In this document: positions 51,411 through 60,616 of the stretch, piece after piece
How positions within the stretch are numbered: the first letter of the stretch is position 1
How the letters are laid out: every line of letters starts with the position of its first letter
Source: Chloroflexota bacterium
Lineage (GTDB): Bacteria > Chloroflexota > Dehalococcoidia > Lucifugimonadales > UBA3495
NCBI GenBank assembly: GCA_026710825.1
Contig: JAPOQH010000047.1
Coordinates: forward strand, 1 to 64,000
Length of the DNA stretch: 64,000 nt
Direction: 5' to 3'
Notes under the pieces: model-generated
The model's database searches: none
What the model was told of the DNA's origin: nothing
What the model saw: the letters and a program-made list of their open reading frames with translations, nothing else
Position numbers and translations under genes: made by a program

Positions 51411-52115
51411 ATGACCGCGTACGCCAGACCCGCCCCGCTATCGAACGTGCCTGACCCGGCTCGGGTTCTCCTGCTCGGCCAGGAGTGGGAGAGCATGAAC
51501 GGCGCGCTGGCCGCCGCCGCCGACACCGGAGCCATCATACTGATGGGACCGGCGCATGATTACGATGCCCTGTCCGCAGCAGGTATCGATGGCCCAAGCG
51601 TGCTGCTGCTGTCTCCCGATCCTGAACTGGACCCGCCACCTCGGGTTGACGATGAAACAGCGCCTCTTGTGCTGCGTTGCATCGCCGGTGATGACCTGGA
51701 TGACCCCGATCTATACCAGGACTCCGACGATTTTGTGAGCGTACCCTGCGATCCCTCAGAACTGATCAAGCGGATATTGCGGTTGGCCCAACGCCACCGG
51801 GCGGCAAACGCATCGGCGGAACTGATCCGGGTGGGCAGCATCACACTGAACCCGGACACCTACCAGGTGACCGCCAATGGCAGACCTGTGGACCTCGCCT
51901 GGCTGGAGTTCCAATTGCTTCTGTTCCTCATGGAAAATGTCGGCAGGGTATTCACTCGCGACCAGTTGCTCGCCAACGTCTGGGGCGTGGAGAACATCGG
52001 CGGCACCCGCACGGTGGACGTCCACATCCGCCGCCTCCGCTACAAGCTCGAGACCGGCAACGTCACCTACTTCCGCACGGTCAAGAACGTCGGCTACGGG
52101 ATGATGGAGCCGTGA
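51411..52115 (+). CDS. OmpR/PhoB-family DNA-binding regulator with degenerate receiver
   Basis: A 234-residue protein. The C-terminal 100 residues are a winged helix of the OmpR type: ITLNPDTYQVTANGRPVDLAWLEFQLLLFL, VFTRDQLLANVWG, RTVDVHIRRLRYKLE and YFRTVKNVGYGM (in parts). The N-terminal part is receiver-like but degenerate: the usual phospho-Asp strand reads VLLLSPDPELDP, and the Lys of the end motif is replaced (SVPCDP), so phosphorylation is doubtful. No sensor kinase is next to it. The gene is divergent from the ATP-grasp operon with phased boxes between. Confidence 0.88.
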   Translation: MTAYARPAPLSNVPDPARVLLLGQEWESMNGALAAAADTGAIILMGPAHDYDALSAAGIDGPSVLLLSPDPELDPPPRVDDETAPLVLRCIAGDDLDDPDLYQDSDDFVSVPCDPSELIKRILRLAQRHRAANASAELIRVGSITLNPDTYQVTANGRPVDLAWLEFQLLLFLMENVGRVFTRDQLLANVWGVENIGGTRTVDVHIRRLRYKLETGNVTYFRTVKNVGYGMMEP

Positions 52116-52156
52116 ACCACCGCCTGGATTCATCCGCCGACTCAGGAACAAAAAAA

Positions 52157-52184
52157 GTAGGGGCGAATAATTATTCGCCCCTAC
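52157..52184. repeat. Dispersed palindrome (28 bp, perfect)
   Basis: GTAGGGGCGAATAA and its exact complement form a 28-bp perfect palindrome between the convergent regulator and P450 genes. It may work as a terminator on both strands. It is the longest form of the family. Confidence 0.92.
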
Positions 52185-52212
52185 GCCAGTCGGATGCGGG
52201 TGCAGCCGGTGG

Positions 52213-53442
52213 CTACCAATTGGCGGGCAGGCTCGTCACACCGCGGATGTTCAGCAGGTTGTGGTACTCAAGCTGGTCGGGGTCGCTGGCGAACCTGAGC
52301 GGCGGGAACTTGCGGGTCAACGCGCGGAACGCTTCCTGACCCTCCAGCCTGGCCCGGTTCGCGCCCAGGCAGTGGTGGATGCCGCCACCGAACGCAACGT
52401 GCGGGTTGGGGTAGCGGGTGATGTCCAGGTCCTCGGGATTCTCGAAGGCCATTGGATCGCGGTTGGCGGCGTTGATGATGACCATCACCTTCTCGCCCTC
52501 ACGAATCGTCTGGCCGCCCAGTTCGATGTCCTCCAGCGCAATGCGGGGAGCGCGTTTCACCGGTGAGTCGTAGCGCAGCAGTTCCTCGGTGGCGCGGACC
52601 AGCAGGCCGTCGTCCTCCTTGAGCATGTTCCACTGTTCGGGGTTGCGCATCAGGGCCATCGTGCCGTTGCCCACCAGGTTGATGGTGGTCTGGTGGCCCG
52701 CGATGAGCAGCAGCAGCGTGTTGCCCAGCACTTCCTCCCGGCTGAGGTCTCCCTCGCGCTCGCCGATCGCCAGCACCGAAAGCAGATCGTCCGACGGTTC
52801 GCTCACGCGCGTCTCAACCAACGGGTTCACGTAGTCGTTCAGAGTGGTGATGGCCTCGTGGACGCGGGTATGCCGATCGGGCGACTCCTGGTCGAGAGAC
52901 AGTAACTGCCGCGACAGCGTGCGGATGAACTCGCGGTCCTCGGCCGGCATGCCCAGCCAGTTGGCGATCACCAGCACCGGCATGGCGTTGGCGAAGTCTG
53001 TGAGCACGTCCATCTCGCCGCTCTCAGGATCAAAGTCCTTGAGCAGGTCCTGGATGATGCTCTGCACCATCGCACGGAAGCTGTTGTCGATGTACTTCGG
53101 GTTGAACACCGGGTGCACGGTTCTGCGCATCCGCAGGTGGTCGGGCCGGTCGCGGCGGATGAACCAGTTGTTCATGTAGTCAAGGTTGAACTTGTATTTT
53201 GAGAAATCCTCTTCCGAAATCGGTGGGCTGGGAGGCTTATCGTCGCGCAGGAACACCTCCGACGAGAAATACTCCTGGTGTCGCAGCGCCCACACCACCG
53301 CTTCGTATGACGTGACCACCCAGGTGTCGAACTTCTGGTTCCAGTACACCGGGGCTTCTTCGCGCAGCATGGCGTAGTACGGATAAGGATTCCGCAGGTT
53401 CTCCGGCGAGAGCAGCTCGTCGTGAATCCGGTCTTTCAGCAT
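52213..53442 (-). CDS. Cytochrome P450
   Basis: A 409-residue soluble bacterial P450. The I-helix oxygen site is AGHQTT (248-253), the ExxR motif is EELLR (Glu287, Arg290), and the heme loop is FGGGIHHCLGANRARLEG with Cys358 as heme ligand. It should hydroxylate an organic substrate with electrons from a ferredoxin; the Rieske protein at 43496 is not adjacent and is not a typical P450 partner. Start ATG 53442, with GCGAGG 7-9 nt upstream and a good promoter at 53477-53506. Confidence 0.95.
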   Translation of the reverse strand: MLKDRIHDELLSPENLRNPYPYYAMLREEAPVYWNQKFDTWVVTSYEAVVWALRHQEYFSSEVFLRDDKPPSPPISEEDFSKYKFNLDYMNNWFIRRDRPDHLRMRRTVHPVFNPKYIDNSFRAMVQSIIQDLLKDFDPESGEMDVLTDFANAMPVLVIANWLGMPAEDREFIRTLSRQLLSLDQESPDRHTRVHEAITTLNDYVNPLVETRVSEPSDDLLSVLAIGEREGDLSREEVLGNTLLLLIAGHQTTINLVGNGTMALMRNPEQWNMLKEDDGLLVRATEELLRYDSPVKRAPRIALEDIELGGQTIREGEKVMVIINAANRDPMAFENPEDLDITRYPNPHVAFGGGIHHCLGANRARLEGQEAFRALTRKFPPLRFASDPDQLEYHNLLNIRGVTSLPANW

Positions 53443-53476
53443 CGTAAAGCCTCGCAGACAACGTTTGAGTGGAGCC

Positions 53477-53506
53477 AATTTAGCCGCAACGCCGTTTGGG
53501 TGTCAA
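53477..53506 (-). promoter_or_regulatory. Sigma70-type promoter for the P450 gene
   Basis: On the minus strand TTGACA (53506-53501) and TAAATT (53482-53477) are 18 bp apart, about 40 nt before the start codon. Confidence 0.65.
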
Positions 53507-53542
53507 CCGAAATCGCGGTGGCAGCGCACGGCTGCTCGCACG

Positions 53543-54238
53543 CTATGACAAGCCGGGTATCAGCCCAATCAACGCATTTATCAGATCGATCACGCCGCTA
53601 ATCAGCCTCACCAACACCGACCCGATACTATCCGTCAAACCGGCCCGCGCCGACCAATGAGGAACATCCCCAGCGACCAGGAGAAAGATCACGTACGCCG
53701 TGCCGATGACGACCAGCACGCGCCATAGTGTCCATCCCCACAGGCTCAGCCTGTAATCGTGGGCGATCAGCCACACCGGTCCGGCGATGAGGTAGCACGG
53801 GATGGTCAGGATGCTGAACGGCTGCTGGAAGACCCCCTCCATATCCACGGGACTGGGCAACGCAGCGTAGGTCGCCGCCGCGGTCATCCACGCCGCCAGT
53901 ATCAGAACGCCGGCCTGCCAAAGCGCAACCTGGCCATCCCTGAGGAAATACCACCCCAACGTCAACGCGCCGGCCCAGATGGCGAATCCCATTATCAGCG
54001 GCGCGATACCGATGAATAGATGGCGCGCCACGCCCTGTGGCCCCTGGTGCAGCACGTATCCGGCGTAGGCGGGATTGTCGCGGACGACGTACCGCACCTC
54101 CAGCACGCGGTGCCCGACCAGATAGCACGCCAACTGGTGCGCCAGTTCGTGAAAGAAGGAACCAGGGATGGTGATGTAATGCATCACCATCCCTGCGGTC
54201 CAAATCAGTCGTCGGATGATGTAGAACGGCGCAAGCAT
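53543..54238 (-). CDS. Membrane metallopeptidase-like protein (M50B-like, HELAH)
   Basis: A 231-residue protein with about six membrane segments. Its first helix region ends in GSFFHELAHQLACYLVGH: His30-Glu31-x-x-His34 is the HExxH zinc motif placed in a membrane helix, as in intramembrane site-2-type proteases. A third ligand (often NPDG) is not clear; NPAYAGY at about 55 is the nearest match. It may be active or a degenerate M50 relative. The gene is followed in its own direction by the P450 gene. Confidence 0.75.
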   Translation of the reverse strand: MLAPFYIIRRLIWTAGMVMHYITIPGSFFHELAHQLACYLVGHRVLEVRYVVRDNPAYAGYVLHQGPQGVARHLFIGIAPLIMGFAIWAGALTLGWYFLRDGQVALWQAGVLILAAWMTAAATYAALPSPVDMEGVFQQPFSILTIPCYLIAGPVWLIAHDYRLSLWGWTLWRVLVVIGTAYVIFLLVAGDVPHWSARAGLTDSIGSVLVRLISGVIDLINALIGLIPGLS

Positions 54239-54248
54239 GGGACAAGCG

Positions 54249-54791
54249 TTACTCGGCGACGCCGGCCTGTGTGGTCAAAGCGCCCAGCTCCGACCAACCA
54301 TACGCGACTTCCGGCAACGATACGCCGCCAATGGTGTATGTATGTTCCGACACGAGACTACCGCCCATGGATTCGTAAAATCGTCGTGCCGGCCAGTTTT
54401 CCGACAGAACCCAGAGGATCATGGAATCCATACCCCGCTCAATCGACGATCGCGCGGTAGACGTCATCAAGAGTCGACCGATGCCTCGGCGCCAGTGGCT
54501 CGGCAACAGGTATATCGCGTAGAGTTCGCCGGCGTAGGGTAAATCAGTCATTCGGTTCGGACCCAGGGAAGCCCAGCCCACAGTCGAACCGCCGTCATCT
54601 GCAATCAGAGACACCGAGCCAACCGATTGGTTTTCCATGTTGCGCCGCTGCCGCTCGGCCCACTCTGCGACGTCAATGGTGTTCAGATAATCGTCCGGCA
54701 CAATACCACGATAAGCCGCGCGCCAACTCTCGGCCCAAACGCGTGCTATGCCGTCCGCGTCCTCAATCCGAGCGTGCCGTATGTCAACCAC
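54249..54791 (-). CDS. GNAT acetyltransferase
   Basis: A 180-residue acetyltransferase. Landmarks: VDIRHARIEDADGIARVW start, WASLGPNRMTD, ELYAIYLLPSHWRRGIGRLL with the Q/RxxGxG/A acetyl-CoA loop, and ILWVLSENWPARRFYESMGG. It lies 10 bp before the M50-like gene in the same direction. Substrate unknown. Confidence 0.9.
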   Translation of the reverse strand: MVDIRHARIEDADGIARVWAESWRAAYRGIVPDDYLNTIDVAEWAERQRRNMENQSVGSVSLIADDGGSTVGWASLGPNRMTDLPYAGELYAIYLLPSHWRRGIGRLLMTSTARSSIERGMDSMILWVLSENWPARRFYESMGGSLVSEHTYTIGGVSLPEVAYGWSELGALTTQAGVAE

Positions 54792-54853
54792 TTCGCGCCT
54801 CCGAAACCCCTTCTCGGACTCGCCGCGACAGCGCTACTAATCCCCGGGTCGAT

Positions 54854-56089
54854 TCACTCCAGCGCCCCGGCCTCCTCAAGCTCCCGATAATCCGCCTCGC
54901 TGAGCCCGACAATCTCCCGCAGCGCATACTCCGTGTCCTGCCCCAGCAGGGGCGCGGGACGATCCAGCCGCCCGGGCGTCGCCGAAAGGTGCGACTCCGT
55001 GTAATCGGTGGCGTACGGTCCCATCTCCGGATGGTCGAGCCAGGTGAAATGCTCCCGGTGCTTCAACTGCTCATCGTCGAACAGGTCGCGGGTGTCGTTC
55101 ACCACGCCCGCCGGCACCCCAACCGATTGCAGCCGGTGCATCAGCGCGTGCCGGTCGTGGTTGGCGGTCCAGCCGGCGATGATGCCGTCCAGCTTGTCCT
55201 CATGTGCCTTGCGTACGCGGAACGTGCGGAACTCGCCGGACTGCACGTCGGTCACGCCATCGGCTACCATCTCGTCGCGTAACGCAGCCCACTGCTCGTC
55301 GTTGAACACGGCGATGGTGATCCACCGGTCGGTCTCCCCGTTGGCATCTGAGGCGCAGGGATAGGCTCCGTGCGGCGACGCGGCGGGATGGCGGTTGCCC
55401 ACCAACTCTGGCTCCCGACCGTTCACGCCGGCGTCCAGCAGCATGGACCCGCCGAAGTGCAGGCTGGTCTCCAGCTGGGACATGTCCAGGTGCGTCCCCA
55501 GGCCCGTAGCACGCTGGCGGTCCACGGCGGCCAGGATGGCGGCGACTGCGAACTTGGGACACACGAAATCGGTGTACGCTCCGTAGGGGTTGACCGGCCC
55601 GCGATCAGGCCAGCCGATGATGTTGGTGTAGCCCGCCAGCGAGGACAGCACCGCGCCGAATCCTGGCTGCGTCTGCATCGGCCCGCCACGCCCCAGCATG
55701 GACGCGCTGAACAGCACGACGCGCGGGTTCACCCTGCTTAGCTCGTCGTAGCCCAGGCCCCAGCGTTCCAGCGTCCCCGGCGTGAAGTTTTCGGTGATGA
55801 CGTCGGCCCACTCGGCTATGCGCAGGATCAACTCCGGTGCGCTGGGATGGCCCATGTCGATGGACAGGCCGTATTTGTTGGCGTTGTAGTTGGCGAAGTA
55901 GCCGGAGCGATTGATGCCCGACTCCCCGCCGGCGAAGGGCCCGGCCCGCCGCAGCGTCTCCGGCCGCTTGCCTGACTCCACCCGCAGGACGGTTGCCCCG
56001 TATTCCGAAAGGTACTTGGTGGTCATCGGGCCGACGGCCACCCAGCAGAAGTCCAGAACCTTCAACCCCTCCAACGGCAATCCTGCCAT
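54854..56089 (-). CDS. CaiB/BaiF family CoA-transferase
   Basis: A 411-residue family III CoA-transferase that moves CoA between carboxylic acids. Landmarks: LPLEGLKVLDFCWVAVGPMTTKYL, then YLSEYGATVLRVESGKRPE, SIDMGHPSAPELILRIAEWAD with the acidic region of the catalytic Asp, VITENFTPGTLERWGLGYDEL, and the later DTRDLFDDEQLKHREHF. GGAG lies 8 nt before ATG 56089. It would activate an unusual acid for degradation. A second, divergent family member follows. Confidence 0.93.
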   Translation of the reverse strand: MAGLPLEGLKVLDFCWVAVGPMTTKYLSEYGATVLRVESGKRPETLRRAGPFAGGESGINRSGYFANYNANKYGLSIDMGHPSAPELILRIAEWADVITENFTPGTLERWGLGYDELSRVNPRVVLFSASMLGRGGPMQTQPGFGAVLSSLAGYTNIIGWPDRGPVNPYGAYTDFVCPKFAVAAILAAVDRQRATGLGTHLDMSQLETSLHFGGSMLLDAGVNGREPELVGNRHPAASPHGAYPCASDANGETDRWITIAVFNDEQWAALRDEMVADGVTDVQSGEFRTFRVRKAHEDKLDGIIAGWTANHDRHALMHRLQSVGVPAGVVNDTRDLFDDEQLKHREHFTWLDHPEMGPYATDYTESHLSATPGRLDRPAPLLGQDTEYALREIVGLSEADYRELEEAGALE

Positions 56090-56120
56090 CAACTCAACTC
56101 CACAAACAATTCGATTTGCA

Positions 56121-56176
56121 TGGATATACAGGATTTACAAGATGACCAGCCCGATCCTGTGTACCCTGTGTATCCA
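56121..56176. repeat. Imperfect inverted repeat of the 'ggatttacaggat' kind
   Basis: TGGATATACAGGATTTAC faces GATCCTGTGT...CTGTGTATCCA, with TGGATA/TATCCA at the outer ends. Short heptamer-like ATCCTGT units repeat in both arms. Arrays of this kind occur in intergenic DNA of many bacteria. It lies between the two CoA-transferase genes. Confidence 0.75.
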
Positions 56177-56191
56177 GGTAAAGACCTGAGA

Positions 56192-57463
56192 TCAGATTGC
56201 GCCAAGCTCCGTTAGCCTCGACAGATCGCGGTCGTTCAGCCCCAACTCGCCGCCCAGGATTTCCCGGTTATGCTCACCGACATGCGGCGCGCGCCGGCGC
56301 ACACCCACCCGCGCCGCGTCCTGCATGTCCTTTACGAAGTGGCCGGGATAGGTGACCGTCTCTCCGAAGTCCTCGTGCTCAATGTGGTCGTAGTAGTCAC
56401 GGGCCGCCAGTTGCCGGTGCGCCAGGATGTCGGACGGCGTCGCCACCGGAAACAGCAGGATGCGACGTTCCAACGCGCCGTCGGCCAGTTCGTTGCGGGT
56501 GTGGGTCATGAAGAAAGGCGCGACGGCCGCCACCGTCATCTCCATGATCTCGGCGCGGGCCGTGCCGTAACCGAGTTCCTCCCAGTTCACCGCGTCAAGC
56601 TCGGGGCTGCCCATCCCTTCCTCGGTCATCCAGGCGAGCATCGACCGCACGCTGCGCGCCGCTCCCGCCGTGCCGCCGCCCGGCTGGAAATTCACGTAGC
56701 CGTCCTTACAGGGCCAGTTGATCCGCGTGAACGTGCCGCCAGCCGACTCGCGGTAGGCTCCCATGCGCCGCAGGATCGTCTGCTCCAGGTCCCAGTACTG
56801 CGGCGCGTGGGCCAGCGTCCGCGCCACCGCCTGTTGGCAGGATACGTCCACGTGCTGACCCTCGCCGGTAAGCTGCCGGTGGGTGTGCGCGATCATCGCG
56901 GCGGCGGCTCCGGCTGCGCTGCCGTGCTGGTAGAACTGCGGCATGCTCACCCGCAACGGCGGACGGTCGCCGTCGCCGGTCAGGTGCATGAAACCGCCCA
57001 GCGCCATACCGACTATGTCCGATGCCTGGTAGTCCGCGTAGGGGCCGTCCTGCCCGAACGCGGTGATGGAGACCATCACGAGGCGGGGATTGATGGCCTG
57101 CAGATCGTCGTATCCCAGACCTAACGCTGCCATGCGCCCGGGGTCGGCGGACTCGATGAGGAAATCGGCGTTGGCGACCAGGCGGCGCAGCAGCGTTGAC
57201 CCGTCGTCGGTGGCGATGTCCAGCGTGATGCCGCGCTTGTTGGCGCAGCAGGCCCACCAGAACAGGCTGCGCTCAGCGCCGGGCTCGTCCTTGTAAAACG
57301 GCCCGACTCGACGGGCTGGACTTCCTCCCGGCGGCTCCACCTGGACCACGTCCGCGCCCAGGTCCGCCAGCATCTTGCCGCACAAAAGCCCCCGCCCGTC
57401 GCTGAGGTCGAGCACGCGATAGGGAGCCAGCAGGCCGGGGCCGTAATCGTCGTTCGATGTCAT
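56192..57463 (-). CDS. CaiB/BaiF family CoA-transferase
   Basis: A second family III CoA-transferase of 423 residues: LAPYRVLDLSDGRGLLCGKMLADLGADVVQVEPPG (in part LADLGADVVQVEPPG), SLFWWACCANKRGITLDIA, the acidic segment FLIESADPGRMAALGLGYD in the expected place of the catalytic Asp, FGQDGPYADYQASDIV, and HRQLTGEGQHVDVSCQQA. It differs clearly from the neighbour, so the pair are not a recent duplication. They may be two subunits or act on different acids. ATG 57463 has GGGACGAG upstream. Confidence 0.92.
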   Translation of the reverse strand: MTSNDDYGPGLLAPYRVLDLSDGRGLLCGKMLADLGADVVQVEPPGGSPARRVGPFYKDEPGAERSLFWWACCANKRGITLDIATDDGSTLLRRLVANADFLIESADPGRMAALGLGYDDLQAINPRLVMVSITAFGQDGPYADYQASDIVGMALGGFMHLTGDGDRPPLRVSMPQFYQHGSAAGAAAAMIAHTHRQLTGEGQHVDVSCQQAVARTLAHAPQYWDLEQTILRRMGAYRESAGGTFTRINWPCKDGYVNFQPGGGTAGAARSVRSMLAWMTEEGMGSPELDAVNWEELGYGTARAEIMEMTVAAVAPFFMTHTRNELADGALERRILLFPVATPSDILAHRQLAARDYYDHIEHEDFGETVTYPGHFVKDMQDAARVGVRRRAPHVGEHNREILGGELGLNDRDLSRLTELGAI

Positions 57464-57547
57464 TCTCGTCCCGTATCTGCAGTAGTCAAATAAAGACTGC
57501 CGCGCGAAATGCACGGCAATCTTACCAGACCTGAGAGCGGGTCCCGA

Positions 57548-58111
57548 TCAGCGCGCAGAGTCGGCCAACAGGGACGGCGGCGCTGCATCCAGGATATCGG
57601 CGACCAACCGGGCCACATCAGCAGGGCTCATGATCGCGCCGCTCATCGGAGACTGATCATGTTCCCACATGCTGATCAGGCACGCCGAGATGATTACCAG
57701 GCTCCAATCGTCCGCATCGATCAGGTCAGCGATGGAGTTCTTGTCGAGATTCGACATGATGCTTTCGTAATCCGGAGCGCTCCGGGCGGCCTGCGCCGCC
57801 ATCAGCATCCGGTTGCGGACCCTCTCGGGCAGTTCGGATGAATCGAACGCCCCGCCCGGTTCTGCCAGCCCGTAGCAACCGGTCATGATTGTGGGCTCGA
57901 TGTCCTCATCATTCTCGGCGGCGACGGTGGTGATTACACTCAGCGGCCAATGTTCGACCGCGAGCACGTACCCGACATCCCACGCGTCACGCTGTTCCTG
58001 AACATCACCCTCGTGGGTTGGCACACCACGCCAGTCGGGGCGGCGCAGCCACTCCGACCAGACCCTGCGGTTTGCCGCCGGGTCGTTTGCTGCCAACACA
58101 GGCAAGTCCAT
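57548..58111 (-). CDS. Unidentified 187-residue protein
   Basis: I do not recognise this protein. It has no membrane segment or signal peptide. The first half (WLRRPDWRGVPTHEG, DAWDVGYVLAVEHWPLSVIT) is mixed, and the second half has a helical region (SSELPERVRNRMLMAAQAA, NLDKNSIADLI) and ends with SPADVARLVADILDAAPPS. It lies between the CoA-transferase and the cyclase on the same strand (16 bp from the cyclase stop), so it is probably cotranscribed. Confidence 0.75.
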   Translation of the reverse strand: MDLPVLAANDPAANRRVWSEWLRRPDWRGVPTHEGDVQEQRDAWDVGYVLAVEHWPLSVITTVAAENDEDIEPTIMTGCYGLAEPGGAFDSSELPERVRNRMLMAAQAARSAPDYESIMSNLDKNSIADLIDADDWSLVIISACLISMWEHDQSPMSGAIMSPADVARLVADILDAAPPSLLADSAR

Positions 58112-58126
58112 CAATCACACCCCATG

Positions 58127-59062
58127 TCAGAACGTCGCCAGCGGGTTCACCGGCGACCCCGTCGCGTTGTGCCACCGCAGCGGCGCAACCGTGAACATGA
58201 AATCCCACCGGTTGAGCCGTTGGCACACCGGGACCAACTCGTCGAAGTTGGCCGCGTCGATCAGCCACAGGCCCATGCCCACGATGCCAACCTTGTGGAT
58301 CGGCAAACCCACGTACGGGTACTCGCTCGGCGCAACGTCCCACGACGCGTCGCAGGCGCCGATGGACACTCCGCGTTCTCGTAGCCAAGGCAGCGTCTCT
58401 GCGTGCAGGCCGGGCCGGCCTTCGGCCGCCGTAGGTGGGCCCACCTCCTGCCGGCGCTTGTACCAGCCCAGCCGGATGCACAACGCGTCGCCCTCGGTCA
58501 CGCGGACTCCCTGAGCCTCTTCCGCAGCCTCCAGGTCGGCGGTGAACACAGGCTCGCCAGCATCCAGCCAGTCCCGGCCCTTGACGGCGGCGATGTCCAG
58601 CAACACGCCGCGGGTGATGACGCCGTGCTTCACGTTGTCGATCGCACCCGCGCCCGCCTTGCTGGCGTTGTTGATCAGGCCGGAATCCTTGCCATTATAC
58701 ATTTTGCCGTTCCAGAACTGGTGGCACAGGCTGTCCAGGTGAGTCACGGTCAGGCCGTGGAACGACACGCCGATGAAGTCGCTGGCGCCGCCGCCGCCTT
58801 CCGACGGGGCAGATTCGCCGGTGGACACCATGTAGTGCAGCGGCGGGATGCTGGTGACGTCCGGCGCCATCTCGGGCACCAGCAGGCGCGAGCAAGTGAC
58901 CGAAATGCCTTCGGTCACCAGTCCGGCCGCCTGCTGGCGTTTGGCATCGTTGATCAGGTTCAGCGTACCCAATTCGTCGTCGTCGCCCCAGCGTCCCCAG
59001 TTGCTCAGCGAATCGAACCAACCCAGTACCTGCTCTTCCGTGGGAATCGAAGGCGTAGTCAT
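58127..59062 (-). CDS. Cyclase family protein (kynurenine formamidase-like)
   Basis: A 311-residue protein of the cyclase/KynB-like hydrolase group. The metal motif is HGLTVTHLDSLCHQFWNGKMYNG, a variant of HxGTHxD with His and Asp in place. Other pieces: WGDDDELGTLNLIND at the start, VLLDIAAVKGRDWLD, and GACDASWDVAPSEYPYVGLPIHKV. Such enzymes hydrolyse cyclic or aryl amides/esters. GGAGGAGGG lies before the ATG, with a promoter about 60-90 bp upstream. Confidence 0.92.
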   Translation of the reverse strand: MTTPSIPTEEQVLGWFDSLSNWGRWGDDDELGTLNLINDAKRQQAAGLVTEGISVTCSRLLVPEMAPDVTSIPPLHYMVSTGESAPSEGGGGASDFIGVSFHGLTVTHLDSLCHQFWNGKMYNGKDSGLINNASKAGAGAIDNVKHGVITRGVLLDIAAVKGRDWLDAGEPVFTADLEAAEEAQGVRVTEGDALCIRLGWYKRRQEVGPPTAAEGRPGLHAETLPWLRERGVSIGACDASWDVAPSEYPYVGLPIHKVGIVGMGLWLIDAANFDELVPVCQRLNRWDFMFTVAPLRWHNATGSPVNPLATF

Positions 59063-59122
59063 AGCGGTCCCTCCTCCGTATGCATGCTTGGTTCCAGTAA
59101 TTTCCGTTGTCGATCTGGGCCG

Positions 59123-59151
59123 ATTCTATTGCCCGCCGCCGGCCCGGTCAA
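59123..59151 (-). promoter_or_regulatory. Sigma70-type promoter for the cyclase unit
   Basis: On the minus strand TTGACC (59151-59146) and TAGAAT (59128-59123) are 17 bp apart. It lies in the 283-bp divergent gap between the cyclase and the MFS gene; nothing else is seen there. Confidence 0.6.
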
Positions 59152-59345
59152 ACCTGCTCCGTCGGCACGTTCCCGCAGGCGTAGGCAAATCGGCCGCGCC
59201 CCGGGCGTCGACGAACACGCGATAACACAACGAAACGCGCCCGGACCCACGATTGTCGCGGCCATCCCGTGGGAATACACTGCACGGACACCAACCGGCT
59301 ACGAAATCGTCCGAATCTTTCTGTTCTGGCATCGGTTTTACCTCA

Positions 59346-60584
59346 ATGAGCAGCGTTTCCGCCGCCACATCACGAGACTCCGCGTCCGCCTACCGCTGGG
59401 TGGTCATGGGTATCTGGGTTTCCGGCACCGTCGTGGCATTCATGATCATCTCGACCATCGGCATTCTGATGCCGGCCATCAGCGACGAGTTGGGGCTTTC
59501 GCCGTTCCAGCAGGGAATGCTCGGTTCCGCCGCATACTGGGGCAACCTCACGCTGGCGATACCGGTCGGTTGGTGGGCTTCCCGGTTCGCGCCCAAGATA
59601 CTGACCACCGTAACCATGTTGCTGGGCACGCTGTTCCTGTTGGCCCAGGCCCTGTCGCCCGGGTTCGTGGTGCTGATACTGGCCCGCGTGGCGTTCGGCA
59701 TAACGGTCATCGCCCGGCAGCCCGCCCGCGCTTTCCTGACTCAACAGTGGTTCCCATCCCGACAGGTGGTGATGCTCAACAGCATCTCCAACGCCATGTT
59801 CGGGTTGGTGGTCGGCGGGGGCATCGCCGCGTCGCCATTCATCCTCTCCGCCCTGGGCGATAGTTGGCGCGCCACCCTGCTGTCGTTCGTCGCCCTGTTC
59901 GCGGCCATCACTCTGGTCTGGATGATTTTCGGCAAGGAGCGCATCACTCCCGAATACCGCGGGCAGTTGGGCGTCCAGGGTGTTGATGTGCTAAGGGGCA
60001 CTCTGCGTCAGCGCGACCTCTGGATCGCGGGATTCGGATTCGTCGGTCCAACCGCAGCCTGGTCGGCTTTCCTCAGTTTTTATCCGACGCTGATGCTGGA
60101 CACCCACGGGATGCCCCTGTTTTGGTCGGGAGGCATACTGGCCGTCGGAGTTCTGATGGGCGGCCTGTCCGGTTTGGTATTGGGTTGGGTGGCTACGGCT
60201 TACGACCGCGGACGCGTCATCCTGCTGTTCAACGGGGTGGCGATTGGGATCACGTTCGTGGGCATGACGTTGACCGGTTCGCTGCCCCTGCTTCTGGTCT
60301 TGACCTTCTGCAACGGCATCGCCTTCGGGTTCTGGCCGGTGCTGTTTTCGTCGCCCTTCCATCTGCCGGGCATGCGACCCCGGGAGATCGCGGTGAGCCT
60401 GTCGTTCATCCAGATGTCCAGTTCCGCCGGCATCGCCATCGGGCCGCTGATCGCCGGCGCATTGCAGCAGGCCACCAATGATCTGCGCCTGTCCCTCGTC
60501 GTGGTGAGCTTCGCGTCGCTGACCCTGTGCGCCGCCGGCCTGTTTATGCGGCACGGACTCTCCAGCAGGATGGCATCGGAATGA
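59346..60584 (+). CDS. MFS transporter (OFA/NarK-like)
   Basis: A 412-residue, 12-TM carrier. TM1 is WVVMGIWVSGTVVAFMIIS, the motif A loop is IPVGWWASRFAPKILTT, then ARVAFGITVIARQPARAFL. The second half has GVLMGGLSGLVLGWVATAYDRGR and FNGVAIGITFVGMTL. The start ATG 59346 is preferred over a longer in-frame start, since it begins the polar lead before TM1. It may move an organic acid of the neighbouring catabolic genes. Confidence 0.88.
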   Translation: MSSVSAATSRDSASAYRWVVMGIWVSGTVVAFMIISTIGILMPAISDELGLSPFQQGMLGSAAYWGNLTLAIPVGWWASRFAPKILTTVTMLLGTLFLLAQALSPGFVVLILARVAFGITVIARQPARAFLTQQWFPSRQVVMLNSISNAMFGLVVGGGIAASPFILSALGDSWRATLLSFVALFAAITLVWMIFGKERITPEYRGQLGVQGVDVLRGTLRQRDLWIAGFGFVGPTAAWSAFLSFYPTLMLDTHGMPLFWSGGILAVGVLMGGLSGLVLGWVATAYDRGRVILLFNGVAIGITFVGMTLTGSLPLLLVLTFCNGIAFGFWPVLFSSPFHLPGMRPREIAVSLSFIQMSSSAGIAIGPLIAGALQQATNDLRLSLVVVSFASLTLCAAGLFMRHGLSSRMASE

Positions 60585-60616
60585 GCGCCGCCCGCTTGTT
60601 TCTGAGACCTGTACTA

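Noticed and set aside
51155..51538. N-terminal extension of the ATP-grasp protein
   Set aside because: It would cover the divergent promoter region with the GTAAC boxes and the start of the regulator gene. The family start fits ATG 51154.
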